Origin: Polaribacter gangjinensis
GTDB taxonomy: Bacteria > Bacteroidota > Bacteroidia > Flavobacteriales > Flavobacteriaceae
DNA: 64,000 bases
Direction: 5' to 3'
Assembly (NCBI RefSeq): GCF_038024125.1
Contig: NZ_CP150662.1
Coordinates: 2,249,501 to 2,313,500 of the forward strand
Shown piece by piece: positions 56,084 through 64,000 of the stretch. The notes beneath the pieces were generated by a model. That model was not told the DNA's origin. It did not search any database and saw only the letters and a list, made by a program, of their open reading frames with translations. Position numbers and translations under genes: made by a program. How positions within the stretch are numbered: position 1 is the stretch's first letter; each line of letters starts with the position of its first letter.

Positions 56084-56418
56084 TGGCAATTACACACAAT
56101 TCAGAAGTGATTTTTCACATTCATTTAGATGAAAATAAGATTCCTGAAAATATTTCTTGGACTGCAAAAGATGGTGGAATTGAAAATGAACCTTCAAAAG
56201 CTGTAATGATTTCTGTTTGGGATCATAAACAAAAAGATACGTTGCGTATGGATTTGTGGACAAAAGATATGCCAGTTGACGAGATGAAACAGTTTTTTCA
56301 TCAAACGTTGGTTTCTATGGCTGACACTTATGAACGCGCTACAAATGATTTAAAAATGAGCGAAACAATGCGCGATTTTTGTGAGTATTTTGCTGAAAAA
56401 TTAGAGTTGAAAAAATAA
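56083..56418 (+). CDS. gldC: Gliding motility protein GldC
   Basis: 111-residue cytoplasmic or peripheral protein found directly after gldB in gliding Bacteroidota. Recognisable segments are FHIHLDENKIPENISWTAKDGG, AVMISVWDHKQKDTLRMDLWTKDMPVDEMKQFFHQTL and a C-terminal DFCEYFAEKLEL. In Flavobacterium its loss gives only a partial motility defect. Its molecular role is unknown. It is convergent with folK-dNK, with two bases between the stops. Confidence 0.93.
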   Translation: MAITHNSEVIFHIHLDENKIPENISWTAKDGGIENEPSKAVMISVWDHKQKDTLRMDLWTKDMPVDEMKQFFHQTLVSMADTYERATNDLKMSETMRDFCEYFAEKLELKK

Positions 56419-56420
56419 CT

Positions 56421-57545
56421 TTATCCTTTTTTTATCTGATTGATAATTGACTGATAATCATCAGGTTCGTTTACAAAATCAATTTCAGAAACGTCAATTA
56501 CAAGTACATTTAACTCTTGTTGAGTATTGATGAAATTTTTATATCCATCATGGATTTTTTGAAGATACGTTTCTTCAATATTCTGCTCATAATCTCTGCC
56601 TCTTTTCTTGATATTTTTTAAAAGTCTTGTGGTATTTTGATAAAGATATACATACAAATCAGGTTTTGTAATTTCTTTATACATAATATCAAACATTCTT
56701 CTGTATAACAAATACTCTTCTTTTTGGAGCGTGATTTGAGCAAAAATTAAAGATTTAAAAATGTAATAATCAGATACAATTAAGTTTTTAAAAAGGTCTA
56801 GTTGCGCCAAATCATCACTCAATTGTTGATATCTATCTGCTAAAAAACTCATTTCTAAAGGAAAGGCAAAGCGCTCTTTATCTTCGTAAAATTTTGGAAG
56901 AAATGCGTTGTCTGCAAAGCGTTCTAGAATGATTTTTGCATTGAATTCGTCAGACATCATTTTGGCTAACGATGTTTTTCCTGCGCCAATATTTCCTTCA
57001 ATCGCAATGTAATTGTATTTTTCTACAATCGGAATTGGACGTTTTAATTGAACGGATGTTTTTAAAATTTCAGATTCATCATCGCAATTTTGTAAACAAA
57101 AAGTAAGTTGTTTTTTTTCAATTGGGTGAAAAAATGTAGGCGCAATTTCTGCCATAGGAACCAATACAAATTTTCGCAACAACATTTTTGGATGAGGTAC
57201 AGTGAGTGTTTTTGAAAAGATAATTTCGTCATCAAACAGCAATATATCAATATCAATATTTCTATCTAAATACGTATCAGAATCTACTCTTTTTCTGCCC
57301 AAATTTGACTCAATTTGGAGTAATATTGATAATAATTTTTCGGGTGCATGATGCGTAGAGACTTCAATACAACAATTATAAAAATCCTCACTTTCAAATC
57401 CCCAAGAAGCAGTTTGATATACTCCAGAAATCTTTCGAATATCGCCTACTTTTTCGGCAATACCTTCAATAGCATTTTGTAAATTTTCAGTTTTATCTCC
57501 AAGATTAGTTCCTAAAGATAAATAGGCGATTCGTTGTATTTTCAT
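56421..57545 (-). CDS. folK: Fusion of HPPK (FolK) and deoxynucleoside kinase
   Basis: 374-residue two-domain protein. Residues 1-150 are 6-hydroxymethyl-7,8-dihydropterin pyrophosphokinase, a folate step, with AYLSLGTNLGDK, DRNIDIDILLFDDE at 94-107 and VPHPKMLLRKFVL at 116-128. Residues 175-374 are a deoxynucleoside (dA/dG-type) kinase with P-loop GNIGAGKTS at 184-192, the acidic ERF segment and RGRDYEQNIEETYL. The linker near 155-174 is short. Fusions of this type recur in flavobacteria. The two activities are biochemically unrelated except in nucleotide and one-carbon supply. Confidence 0.92.
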   Translation of the reverse strand: MKIQRIAYLSLGTNLGDKTENLQNAIEGIAEKVGDIRKISGVYQTASWGFESEDFYNCCIEVSTHHAPEKLLSILLQIESNLGRKRVDSDTYLDRNIDIDILLFDDEIIFSKTLTVPHPKMLLRKFVLVPMAEIAPTFFHPIEKKQLTFCLQNCDDESEILKTSVQLKRPIPIVEKYNYIAIEGNIGAGKTSLAKMMSDEFNAKIILERFADNAFLPKFYEDKERFAFPLEMSFLADRYQQLSDDLAQLDLFKNLIVSDYYIFKSLIFAQITLQKEEYLLYRRMFDIMYKEITKPDLYVYLYQNTTRLLKNIKKRGRDYEQNIEETYLQKIHDGYKNFINTQQELNVLVIDVSEIDFVNEPDDYQSIINQIKKG

Positions 57546-57772
57546 AAAGTATTACAAAGAAAATAAAACGTTTGGTAACTTGTATTATTTAATGTGTTTT
57601 TTTTAAATTTCAATTAAAAAGAGGTTATAAACTATAAATACAAATTGACGGGTTTTTAATTCTAAATGCCATTTATTTTTTTAAATTGATAATGTGAAAT
57701 TGTTTTATGTTTGGATTTACATAAAAACTGTTAAAACCTTCTTTTTAAATATAATTATTCTTTTAAAAGCAA

Positions 57773-57780
57773 TATATTTG
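57773..57780 (+). promoter_or_regulatory. -7 promoter box of the PorP/SprF gene
   Basis: TATATTTG, 25 bases before the ATG at 57805. It lies inside the longer upstream reading frame, which is therefore not used. Confidence 0.55.
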
Positions 57781-57804
57781 AAAACTTATAACAACCGTTT
57801 TTTA

Positions 57805-58788
57805 ATGAGATTCACTTACTACGCATGCTGTTTCTTTTTTTTATCGTTTTTTTCGATAAAAAGCTTTTCACAAGAAACATTGCCAATTTACCAAGATTAT
57901 TTATCAGATAATGTTTTTTTAGTGCATCCTTCTGCTGCTGGTATTGGAAATTCAAGCAAATTGCGATTTACAGCAAGACAACAATGGGCAGGAATTCCAA
58001 ATGCTCCAGCACTTCAAACAGTAAGTTTTCATACTCGTTTTAACGAATATTCAAATGCTGGATATGGTTTGGTTTTGTTTAATGACAAAAATGGATTTCA
58101 TTCGCAATTAGGAGTTCAAGGAACTTATGCCTATCATTTGCCTTTGAGCGATGGCAGATTATTCAATCAATTGTCTTTTGGATTGGCATTTACTTTTGTG
58201 CAAAATCAATCAGATCAACGAACTTTTACAGGAGACAGAGCCATTGCAGCAATCATTGAAAGTACTAGTTACTATAATGCAGATTTTAGTGTGGCTTATC
58301 ATTTAGGAGGCTTATCATCTTATTTTACTGTAAAAAATTTATTATTAACAGCCAAAAATAATCTGAATGTTCAAGAACCATTAGATTTGAGAAATTATAT
58401 TTTTTCTGCAGGATATTATTTTGGTGAAGAACTTTTTGTTCAGTTTGAGCCTTCTATCATGATGCAATTCAGAGAAGGAACAGGAGAGCGAATTGCTGAT
58501 GTAAATATCAAAGCATATAAAACATTTTCGCAAACTCAACTTTGGGCAGCACTTTCTTACAGACAAAGCTTTGATACGAATGCCATACAAAATGCACGTT
58601 ATGTATCACCAATTGTAGGAATTAATTACCAGAATTGGATGTTTTCATACACTTATACCAATCAAATGAACGAAACTGTTTTGACAAACTCTGGTTTTCA
58701 TCAAGTTTCTGTGGGTGTAAATTTATGGACTAGAGAACAAAGAGCAGCTGCATGTCCTAATATCAATTCAGCTTTTGGAGGATTTTAA
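57805..58788 (+). CDS. PorP/SprF-family type IX secretion membrane protein
   Basis: 327-residue outer membrane protein with a signal peptide (YYACCFFFLSFFSIKSFSQ). The family start is visible: YQDYLSDNVFLVHPSAAGIG followed by RFTARQQWAGIPNAPALQTVSFHTRF. The strands then alternate (LNQLSFGLAFTFVQNQ-like FNQLSFGLAFTFVQ, YRQSFDTNAI, FHQVSVGVNLWT). PorP/SprF proteins attach or secrete type IX cargo and usually stand next to a large adhesin gene; here none is adjacent. The ATG at 57805 fits both signal peptide and promoter. It overlaps the convergent murI by four bases. Confidence 0.9.
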   Translation: MRFTYYACCFFFLSFFSIKSFSQETLPIYQDYLSDNVFLVHPSAAGIGNSSKLRFTARQQWAGIPNAPALQTVSFHTRFNEYSNAGYGLVLFNDKNGFHSQLGVQGTYAYHLPLSDGRLFNQLSFGLAFTFVQNQSDQRTFTGDRAIAAIIESTSYYNADFSVAYHLGGLSSYFTVKNLLLTAKNNLNVQEPLDLRNYIFSAGYYFGEELFVQFEPSIMMQFREGTGERIADVNIKAYKTFSQTQLWAALSYRQSFDTNAIQNARYVSPIVGINYQNWMFSYTYTNQMNETVLTNSGFHQVSVGVNLWTREQRAAACPNINSAFGGF

Positions 58789-59582
58789 AAGTCTCTACTT
58801 TTTATTTCTGTAAAAGCAATTTCGTTTCCTACAAGCATCTCTAAAACCTTACAATCACTGTTCGAAAAAAATTGATGTTTTCCAGGTTGATTAGCTGTTT
58901 GGAGTAAGTTGTTCTTTTCTAAAATAGCTTTTGTTTGTTTTGCAACTGCCAAACCTGAATCAATAATTTGCATTTTTTCTCCCACAATTCTACGAATTTG
59001 AGGAATCAAATACGGATAATGAGTGCAACCTAATACCAAACAATCTACGTTTTGAGCTAACATGGGTTGAAGATAAGATTCTAATAACATGGTCATTTCA
59101 GGAGAATTTATTTTTCCAGCTTCAATCAACTCAACCAATCCCTTTCCAACAATTTCTTTGATTGTAATGTGCGATTTAAAAATACTAGATGTTGCTTCAA
59201 AAAGTTCGCTATTTAAAGTTCCTTTGGTGGCTAAAATTCCAACGACATTGGTTTTTGTAGATAATGCAGCTGGTTTTATAGCAGGTTCAATACCAATAAA
59301 AGGAATCGTATAATTTTTACGTAAAGTTTTGATAGCGTTTGTTGTAGCAGTATTGCAGGCAACTACAATGATTTTACAGTTTTGATTTAGTAAAAACTCA
59401 GTATTTTTTATAGAAAGCTCAATGATTTCATCTTTTGATTTTTCTCCATAAGGAGCATTTTTACTATCTGCTAAATAAATTGTATTTTCATTAGGCAATA
59501 AGGTAACAATCTCTTTCCAGATGGAAGTTCCTCCAACTCCAGAATCAAAAATACCAATAGGAAAACTTGCAGATTGCGCCAT
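58785..59582 (-). CDS. murI: Glutamate racemase
   Basis: 265-residue cofactor-independent racemase providing D-glutamate for peptidoglycan. The two catalytic cysteines are in IVVACNTATTNAIKTL (first) and VLGCTHYPYLIPQI (second). The N-terminus IGIFDSGVGGTSIWKEI is characteristic. It follows the ompH genes on the same strand, but a terminator-like hairpin lies just before its start, so its expression may be partly separate. Confidence 0.96.
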   Translation of the reverse strand: MAQSASFPIGIFDSGVGGTSIWKEIVTLLPNENTIYLADSKNAPYGEKSKDEIIELSIKNTEFLLNQNCKIIVVACNTATTNAIKTLRKNYTIPFIGIEPAIKPAALSTKTNVVGILATKGTLNSELFEATSSIFKSHITIKEIVGKGLVELIEAGKINSPEMTMLLESYLQPMLAQNVDCLVLGCTHYPYLIPQIRRIVGEKMQIIDSGLAVAKQTKAILEKNNLLQTANQPGKHQFFSNSDCKVLEMLVGNEIAFTEIKSRDF

Positions 59583-59591
59583 GTTGTAAAA

Positions 59592-59625
59592 ATAAAAAAA
59601 CCTACTTAATTAAGCAGGTTTTTAT
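59592..59625 (-). terminator. Terminator between ompH and murI
   Basis: On the minus strand CCTGCTTAA and TTAAGTAGG form a stem (one G-U pair) followed by T7. It sits 10 bases before the murI start, so it may attenuate rather than end transcription. Confidence 0.7.
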
Positions 59626-59646
59626 GAATTTATAAAATATGATTTC

Positions 59647-60153
59647 TTAGAATCCTAATTTTGCTTTTACAGCATTGAATAAATCTTCGCCTTTAGAAAC
59701 TAGCAAACCTTTGCCAATTGATGAATCAAAAACATACACAATACCTTTTGCAGCAGCAACATCTTCAATAGCTTTTTGCGCTTTTTCGATGATTGGATTT
59801 AAACCTTCTGCGTATTTTTTTTGCATTTCCTGACCAGCAGTTTGTCTTAATTGCTCATATCTTTGGTTTTCTTGCTGCACTTCTAAAGCTCTAGATTCAT
59901 TGATTTCTTTAGTTTGTGCATTTTGTTCAGCTTGGTATTTTTTTACTTTTGCTTCTAACTTTTTGCCCATTCCTTCAATTTCGTCTTGATAGGTTTTTTG
60001 TAATTTCTCCATATCTAACTTTAATTTATTAGTTGATGGCATTTCTGCTACTAATTTTTCGAAATCGATGTGACCGAATTTTTGTGCATTTGCAACTCCA
60101 CCCAACCCTAAAGTAAATACAGCAATTAATAGTAACGTTTTAAAATTTCTCAT
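59647..60153 (-). CDS. OmpH/Skp-family periplasmic chaperone
   Basis: 168-residue secreted chaperone for outer membrane proteins. Signal peptide FKTLLLIAVFTLGLGGVANAQ, then KFGHIDFEKLVAEMPST, a long charged coiled coil (about 45-115, KKLEAKVKKYQAEQNAQ) and the closing IVYVFDSSIGKGLLVSKGEDL. Skp trimers hold unfolded barrels on their way to BamA. It follows a second, longer ompH gene and bamA, the standard order in the phylum. Confidence 0.93.
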   Translation of the reverse strand: MRNFKTLLLIAVFTLGLGGVANAQKFGHIDFEKLVAEMPSTNKLKLDMEKLQKTYQDEIEGMGKKLEAKVKKYQAEQNAQTKEINESRALEVQQENQRYEQLRQTAGQEMQKKYAEGLNPIIEKAQKAIEDVAAAKGIVYVFDSSIGKGLLVSKGEDLFNAVKAKLGF

Positions 60154-60172
60154 TCTTGTTTTGATTTAATAA

Positions 60173-61000
60173 TTATTCTTGATTTTTTTTCTTTTTTTCT
60201 TCTTCTTTTTTCTTTTTTAGCGCTTCTTGTTTTTCTCTTAATATTTTTCGTTGTTCTTCTCTTTTTTTCGCTAATGCCTCTTTTTTGTCTTCTATTTCTT
60301 TCTTTTTAGCGTCAACTAAGGCCTTTTTTTCTTCTTCTTTTTTCTCTAACTCGTCTTTCTTTTCTGTAATTAGCGCTTCTTTTTTATCTATTAACTCCTG
60401 TTGTTTTTCAGAAATTTCTTTGTCTACTAAAGGATTTTTCTCATTTTTCTTATTTCGTTGATCCTTTTTTTCTTCAGACAATCTTGTCCTGTCAATTGTT
60501 GCTAAAACGAGGTCGCTAATATCGTATTTTTTATTGGAATATAGCATTACCAAATCACTAGATTTTTCAAAAACAAAATCATAATTTTTTCTATTTGCGA
60601 TGCTTTGAATTGCATTGTAAACTTGATCTTGAATTGGTTTTACCAATTGTTTACGCATCAAAAACAAATCGCCAGTAGGACCAAAATATAACGATTCAAG
60701 TCTTCTTAATTCTTCTTGTTTTAAAGTAATTTCCTCTTCTTTTTCTTCAATTAAATCTTTTGTTAAAATTGCTTTTTCGTTTGCTAAATCGGTTTTCATA
60801 ACCTCTATATGACGTGCTTGTTGGTCTAGATTTGATTTCCATTTAGCAACTTTGGCATCTAACGTGTTTTGTGCTTTAATATATTCAGGAACATTTTCTA
60901 GAATATATTCCATATCTATATAAGCAATTAACTGATTTCTTTGTGACCAAGAATTGGATACACTACCTAAAAGAACGACGAATAAAAATATTTTTTTCAT
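60173..61000 (-). CDS. OmpH/Skp-family protein with long charged C-terminal tail
   Basis: 275-residue secreted Skp-like chaperone. Signal peptide IFLFVVLLGSVSNSWSQ; the core NQLIAYIDMEYILENVPEY through NYDFVFEKSSDLVMLYSNKKYDISDLVL matches OmpH. The last 90 or so residues are almost wholly Lys, Glu, Arg, Asp and Ala (KKDELEKKEEEKKALVDAKK and similar), a probable single long helix absent from the second OmpH. The ATG at 61000 starts the signal peptide; a longer frame to 61102 is rejected as it lacks one. Lies between bamA and the second ompH. Confidence 0.92.
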   Translation of the reverse strand: MKKIFLFVVLLGSVSNSWSQRNQLIAYIDMEYILENVPEYIKAQNTLDAKVAKWKSNLDQQARHIEVMKTDLANEKAILTKDLIEEKEEEITLKQEELRRLESLYFGPTGDLFLMRKQLVKPIQDQVYNAIQSIANRKNYDFVFEKSSDLVMLYSNKKYDISDLVLATIDRTRLSEEKKDQRNKKNEKNPLVDKEISEKQQELIDKKEALITEKKDELEKKEEEKKALVDAKKKEIEDKKEALAKKREEQRKILREKQEALKKKKEEEKKKKNQE

Positions 61001-61065
61001 TTGTAAATTGAATTTAGAAAAAACCATGCCAAAAAAATAGATGCATTTACAAATGTACAATTTTC

Positions 61066-63648
61066 TTAGAATTGTCTTCCAATAATAAAATGTGTTTGCC
61101 AACCAGATTTTTCTGTAAATCCGGGTAAAGGATCAAACCCATGTGCAAAGTCGATTCCTAATAACCCGAATGCAGGCATAAATATCCTGATTCCTAATCC
61201 AGCTGAACGTTTTAACTCAAACGGATTAAATGTCCTAAAATTGTCATAAGAATTACCAGCTTCTAAAAATCCTAGTGTATAAATGGAAGCTGAAGGCGCA
61301 TCAGTAATTGAATAGCGCAATTCTAATTGAAATTTATTGTAAATAGATCCTCCTTCAGCAGAAGAAAGTCTATTGTTTTCATAACCTCTTAAACCAATAA
61401 CTTCTCTACCATCTAATTGAAAAATGGCAATTCCATCTCCACCAACGTAATATCTTTCAAATGGTGATAACCCCACTTTTGTGTTGTAATACCCTAAATA
61501 TCCCATTTCAGCATTGGTCATCAAAACCAATTTATCTGTAAATGAGGTGTACCATTTTCCTTTCGCACTGATTTTGTAATATTCTAACCATTTGTAATTT
61601 TCTGCAATCAGATTATTTCTTTCTTCATCAGTTGCATCTTCTGGAATTGAATAATCTCTTCCATTTACTAATGAATATGGGAATGTTGCTTTGATACCCA
61701 AACTAAATTCAGATCCGTAAGTTGGGAAAATTAAACTTGGTCCCGCAGAATTTCTTGCAATGGTTGCACTGTATGATAAGTTGTTTAAACTTCCATTACT
61801 TAAGATATTTTCTCCAACTCTAAAACCATAATTATTTAAATTAAAAGCTTGGTAACTAACAGTTTGGGATAATTGAAAGAAATCATCTGGCCAATTTAAA
61901 CGTTTTCCAAGACCTACAGAAGCTCCTACAATTCCTAAACTTTGACTTCTGTCAACATCACCTGTTTGAAAATTAAACTGATATTGATTGGATGAATATA
62001 CTGAAAATGATAACGATTGTGGTTTTCTACCTCCTAACCATGGCTCTGTAAATGAAAAACTGTAGGTATTAAAAGTTCTACTAGATTGCAAACGTAAAGA
62101 CAAACTTTGACCATCTCCCATTGGTAATGGTTTATATGCATCTTTGTTGAAAATATTTTTGATAGAAAAATTATTGAATGATAACCCTAAAGTTCCAATA
62201 AAAGAGCCACCACCATAACCCCCTTGCAATTCTATTTGACTTCCGCCTTTTTCAACTACTGTAAAATCAATATCAGCAGTTTTATTTTGATAATCTGGAA
62301 CAACATCTGGAGAAACATTTTGATCAAAGAAACCTAATTGTCCAATTTCGCGAATAGAACGAATAATGGCACTTCTACTGAATAAATCTCCTGGTTTTAC
62401 ACGCAATTCTCTAAAAATTACGTGGTCGTTTGTTTTGTCATTTCCTCTAACTGTTACTTTTCTAATTCGTGCTTTTTCATCTTCACGAATTCTAATTTCA
62501 ACAGTAATAGAGTCGTTTTCTACCTTGGTTTCAACAGCATTTACTTGCGAAAATAAGAAACCATTGTCTTGATATAACGTTGATAAATCATCAGAAGTAG
62601 GTGTTCCATCACCTTTTACTCGCTCTTTTAAAACGGCTCCATTATACACATCTCCTTTTTCAATTCGCAACATTGCTCGTAATTGCTCGTCTGTAAATTC
62701 TTTATTTCCAACGAAAACAATGTCCGCAAAACGATATTGTTTTCCTTCTTCTAACTCGATATTTATGTTGATTGTATTGTCTTTATTCCAAGTGTATCCT
62801 TCACTTAAAATTCGTGCATCTCTAAAACCTAATCTGCTGTATTTATCTAAAATTTTCTCTAAATCTTTTTGATAATCTTCTTCAATATATTTTGATCCTT
62901 TCCAAAAACGACCAAGCATTCTTTGTTTGGTTTTAGACATTGCTTTGCGCAATTTTTTGTCAGATAATTTTTCGTTTCCGGTAAAGTTAATTTTTTTGAT
63001 TTTGATTCTTTGACCCTGATCAATATATACATTCATGTTTACAACATTCATGTCTGATGTATCTTTTTGAAGATCGAGCGTTACTTTTGTTTTTAAGAAA
63101 CCTTTATCAGTATATTTTTTTGTGAAGTAGTTTTTGGTAGTTACTAATAAGTTGTCTGTAACCATTGCTCCCAATTTTAACTCGGCTTCTTTAATCAATT
63201 CTTTCGCTTTTGATTTTTTGACTCCGTTAATTTTTACTTGGTTTAATTGCGGCAATTCTTGCACATCGAATTCAAGATAAATAGTTTCACCATCTACTTT
63301 TACCAAATATACATCAACATTGCTAAATTGCTTACTTTCATATAATTTTTTAATGGCACTTGTTAATTTATCACCGGGCAAACGTAATAATTGTCCATTT
63401 ACAAGACCTGTAAAAACTTTTACAGTTTCTTCACTAAATTTTTTTAAACCAGTAACTGTAATTCCACCTAAAATATATTCTTTACCAATTTCATAATCAA
63501 CTTTTTGATTTTTGTTTATGGTATCTTTTTTGGTGTTGATAATACTGTCATTTTTAATATTGACAATGCTGTCATTCTTTATTTGTGCAGTTGCATTAAA
63601 AGTAAAAAATAGTGCAGAAAGCACTAATGACGCAGAAAATAATTTCAT
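61066..63648 (-). CDS. bamA: Outer membrane protein assembly factor BamA
   Basis: 860-residue Omp85 protein inserting beta-barrels into the outer membrane. Signal peptide LFSASLVLSALFFTFNATAQ, a short Lys/Asp/Asn/Ile-rich repeat (NDSIVNIKNDSIINTKKD), then five POTRA domains (about 60-430, for example TGLKKFSEETVKVFTGL, FTGNEKLSDKKLRKAMSK, VTVRGNDKTNDHVIFRELR). The 16-strand barrel has VRGF-like GLRGYENNRLSS in the lid loop and ends with FIIGRQF. ATG at 63648 starts the signal peptide. It follows uppS by 7 bases. Confidence 0.97.
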   Translation of the reverse strand: MKLFSASLVLSALFFTFNATAQIKNDSIVNIKNDSIINTKKDTINKNQKVDYEIGKEYILGGITVTGLKKFSEETVKVFTGLVNGQLLRLPGDKLTSAIKKLYESKQFSNVDVYLVKVDGETIYLEFDVQELPQLNQVKINGVKKSKAKELIKEAELKLGAMVTDNLLVTTKNYFTKKYTDKGFLKTKVTLDLQKDTSDMNVVNMNVYIDQGQRIKIKKINFTGNEKLSDKKLRKAMSKTKQRMLGRFWKGSKYIEEDYQKDLEKILDKYSRLGFRDARILSEGYTWNKDNTININIELEEGKQYRFADIVFVGNKEFTDEQLRAMLRIEKGDVYNGAVLKERVKGDGTPTSDDLSTLYQDNGFLFSQVNAVETKVENDSITVEIRIREDEKARIRKVTVRGNDKTNDHVIFRELRVKPGDLFSRSAIIRSIREIGQLGFFDQNVSPDVVPDYQNKTADIDFTVVEKGGSQIELQGGYGGGSFIGTLGLSFNNFSIKNIFNKDAYKPLPMGDGQSLSLRLQSSRTFNTYSFSFTEPWLGGRKPQSLSFSVYSSNQYQFNFQTGDVDRSQSLGIVGASVGLGKRLNWPDDFFQLSQTVSYQAFNLNNYGFRVGENILSNGSLNNLSYSATIARNSAGPSLIFPTYGSEFSLGIKATFPYSLVNGRDYSIPEDATDEERNNLIAENYKWLEYYKISAKGKWYTSFTDKLVLMTNAEMGYLGYYNTKVGLSPFERYYVGGDGIAIFQLDGREVIGLRGYENNRLSSAEGGSIYNKFQLELRYSITDAPSASIYTLGFLEAGNSYDNFRTFNPFELKRSAGLGIRIFMPAFGLLGIDFAHGFDPLPGFTEKSGWQTHFIIGRQF

Positions 63649-63655
63649 AAAAAAT

Positions 63656-64000
63656 TTATTCTGTAAGTTGTTCGCTTGTTTTTCCAAATCTTCGTTCTCT
63701 ATTCTGGTATTCTATGATGGCGTCATAGAAATGTTCTTCTCTAAAATCTGGCCAAAGTATATCTGTAAAATATAGTTCAGCATATGCCATTTGCCATAAT
63801 AAAAAGTTACTAATGCGTTGTTCTCCACTAGTTCTTATCATTAAATCGACATGGGGCAAATTAAATGTATATAAATGGTTATTTATAGTATTTTCATCAA
63901 TATTTTCTAAATCAAGTTCTTTATTAACAACTTTTTTAGATATCGTTTTCATTGCATTAACAATTTCTTCTCTAGAACCGTAGCTTAATGCAAGGGTTAA
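63656..64000 (-). CDS. uppS: Undecaprenyl diphosphate synthase, C-terminal part (cut by the window edge)
   Basis: The last 114 residues of the cis-prenyltransferase that makes the C55 lipid carrier for peptidoglycan and other wall polymers. The conserved LTLALSYGSREEIVNA is at the window edge, followed by VDLMIRTSGEQRISNFLLWQMAYAELYF, the family's fifth conserved region, and WPDFREEHFYDAIIEYQNRERRFG. The N-terminal half with the catalytic aspartate lies beyond base 64000. It is upstream of bamA with a 7-base gap, so both are on one envelope operon. Confidence 0.95.
   Translation of the reverse strand, partial: LTLALSYGSREEIVNAMKTISKKVVNKELDLENIDENTINNHLYTFNLPHVDLMIRTSGEQRISNFLLWQMAYAELYFTDILWPDFREEHFYDAIIEYQNRERRFGKTSEQLTE

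Overview
The window is a 64 kb stretch of chromosome from a member of the Flavobacteriaceae (Bacteroidota). The DNA is strongly AT-rich. Promoters look like the Bacteroidota -7 box TAnnTTTG, in two places with a TTTG box 19 bases upstream. Gliding genes (gldB, gldC) and a PorP/SprF-family protein are present, folK is fused to a deoxynucleoside kinase, and atpD-atpC stand apart from other ATP synthase genes. I saw no rRNA, tRNA, CRISPR array or prophage. The only mobile element is one IS30-family insertion sequence. Both window edges cut genes: aguA on the left and the undecaprenyl diphosphate synthase gene on the right.

Layout. 1-1.3 kb: agmatine-to-putrescine genes (aguB, aguA). 1.4-3.6 kb: a DASS-type anion transporter with a DUF2490 outer membrane protein. 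3.7-6.3 kb: an arsenic operon (arsR, a DUF6428 gene, an arsC-like phosphatase, acr3) with a near-identical operator-like motif before arsR and again before the second gene. 6.4-10.6 kb: mfd and an EamA transporter. 11.4-15.7 kb: a metal-homeostasis locus (thioredoxin-like protein and TonB receptor one way, DtxR/MntR repressor and ZIP transporter the other) with a dyad operator between the divergent promoters. 15.8-23.7 kb: an AddA/RecB-like helicase-nuclease, kbl, an OmpA protein with calcium-binding repeats, atpD and atpC. 24.0-26.6 kb: a lipoprotein, a polytopic membrane protein, a NarL-type histidine kinase and its response regulator, the least understood signalling unit here. 26.6-34.3 kb: rbfA, a LolC-like permease, dusB, an M28 peptidase, a beta-propeller lipoprotein, an EF-hand protein and lepA.

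34.5-40.2 kb holds a zinc metallopeptidase, ansA, and an ExbB-like/ExbD/ExbD proton-channel operon with an extra membrane protein and a following beta-barrel protein. 40.2-45.7 kb holds rpoN coupled to a degenerate PAP2-like membrane protein, asnS and an RND/MMPL exporter. The IS30 element (about 45.77-46.86 kb) lies between this exporter and frr-pyrH. 48.4-53.9 kb is tig, clpP, clpX, dnaG, the dnaG lacking the usual zinc ligands. 54-58.8 kb is a possible small protein gene, nadE, gldB-gldC, folK-dNK and a PorP/SprF protein. 58.8-64 kb is an envelope-biogenesis run read leftward: uppS, bamA, two ompH/skp genes and murI.

Most of the window is conserved housekeeping DNA. The parts most worth a second look are regulatory (paired arsenic sites, the divergent metal-repressor operator, phased ACAGG half-sites before the two-component operon, back-to-back -7 boxes, predicted leaderless starts) and a few unusual proteins (zinc-less DnaG, CxxC-bearing ExbD, CxxC-bearing TonB receptor, degenerate PAP2 protein). 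I found nothing I can defend as a wholly new defence or mobile system.
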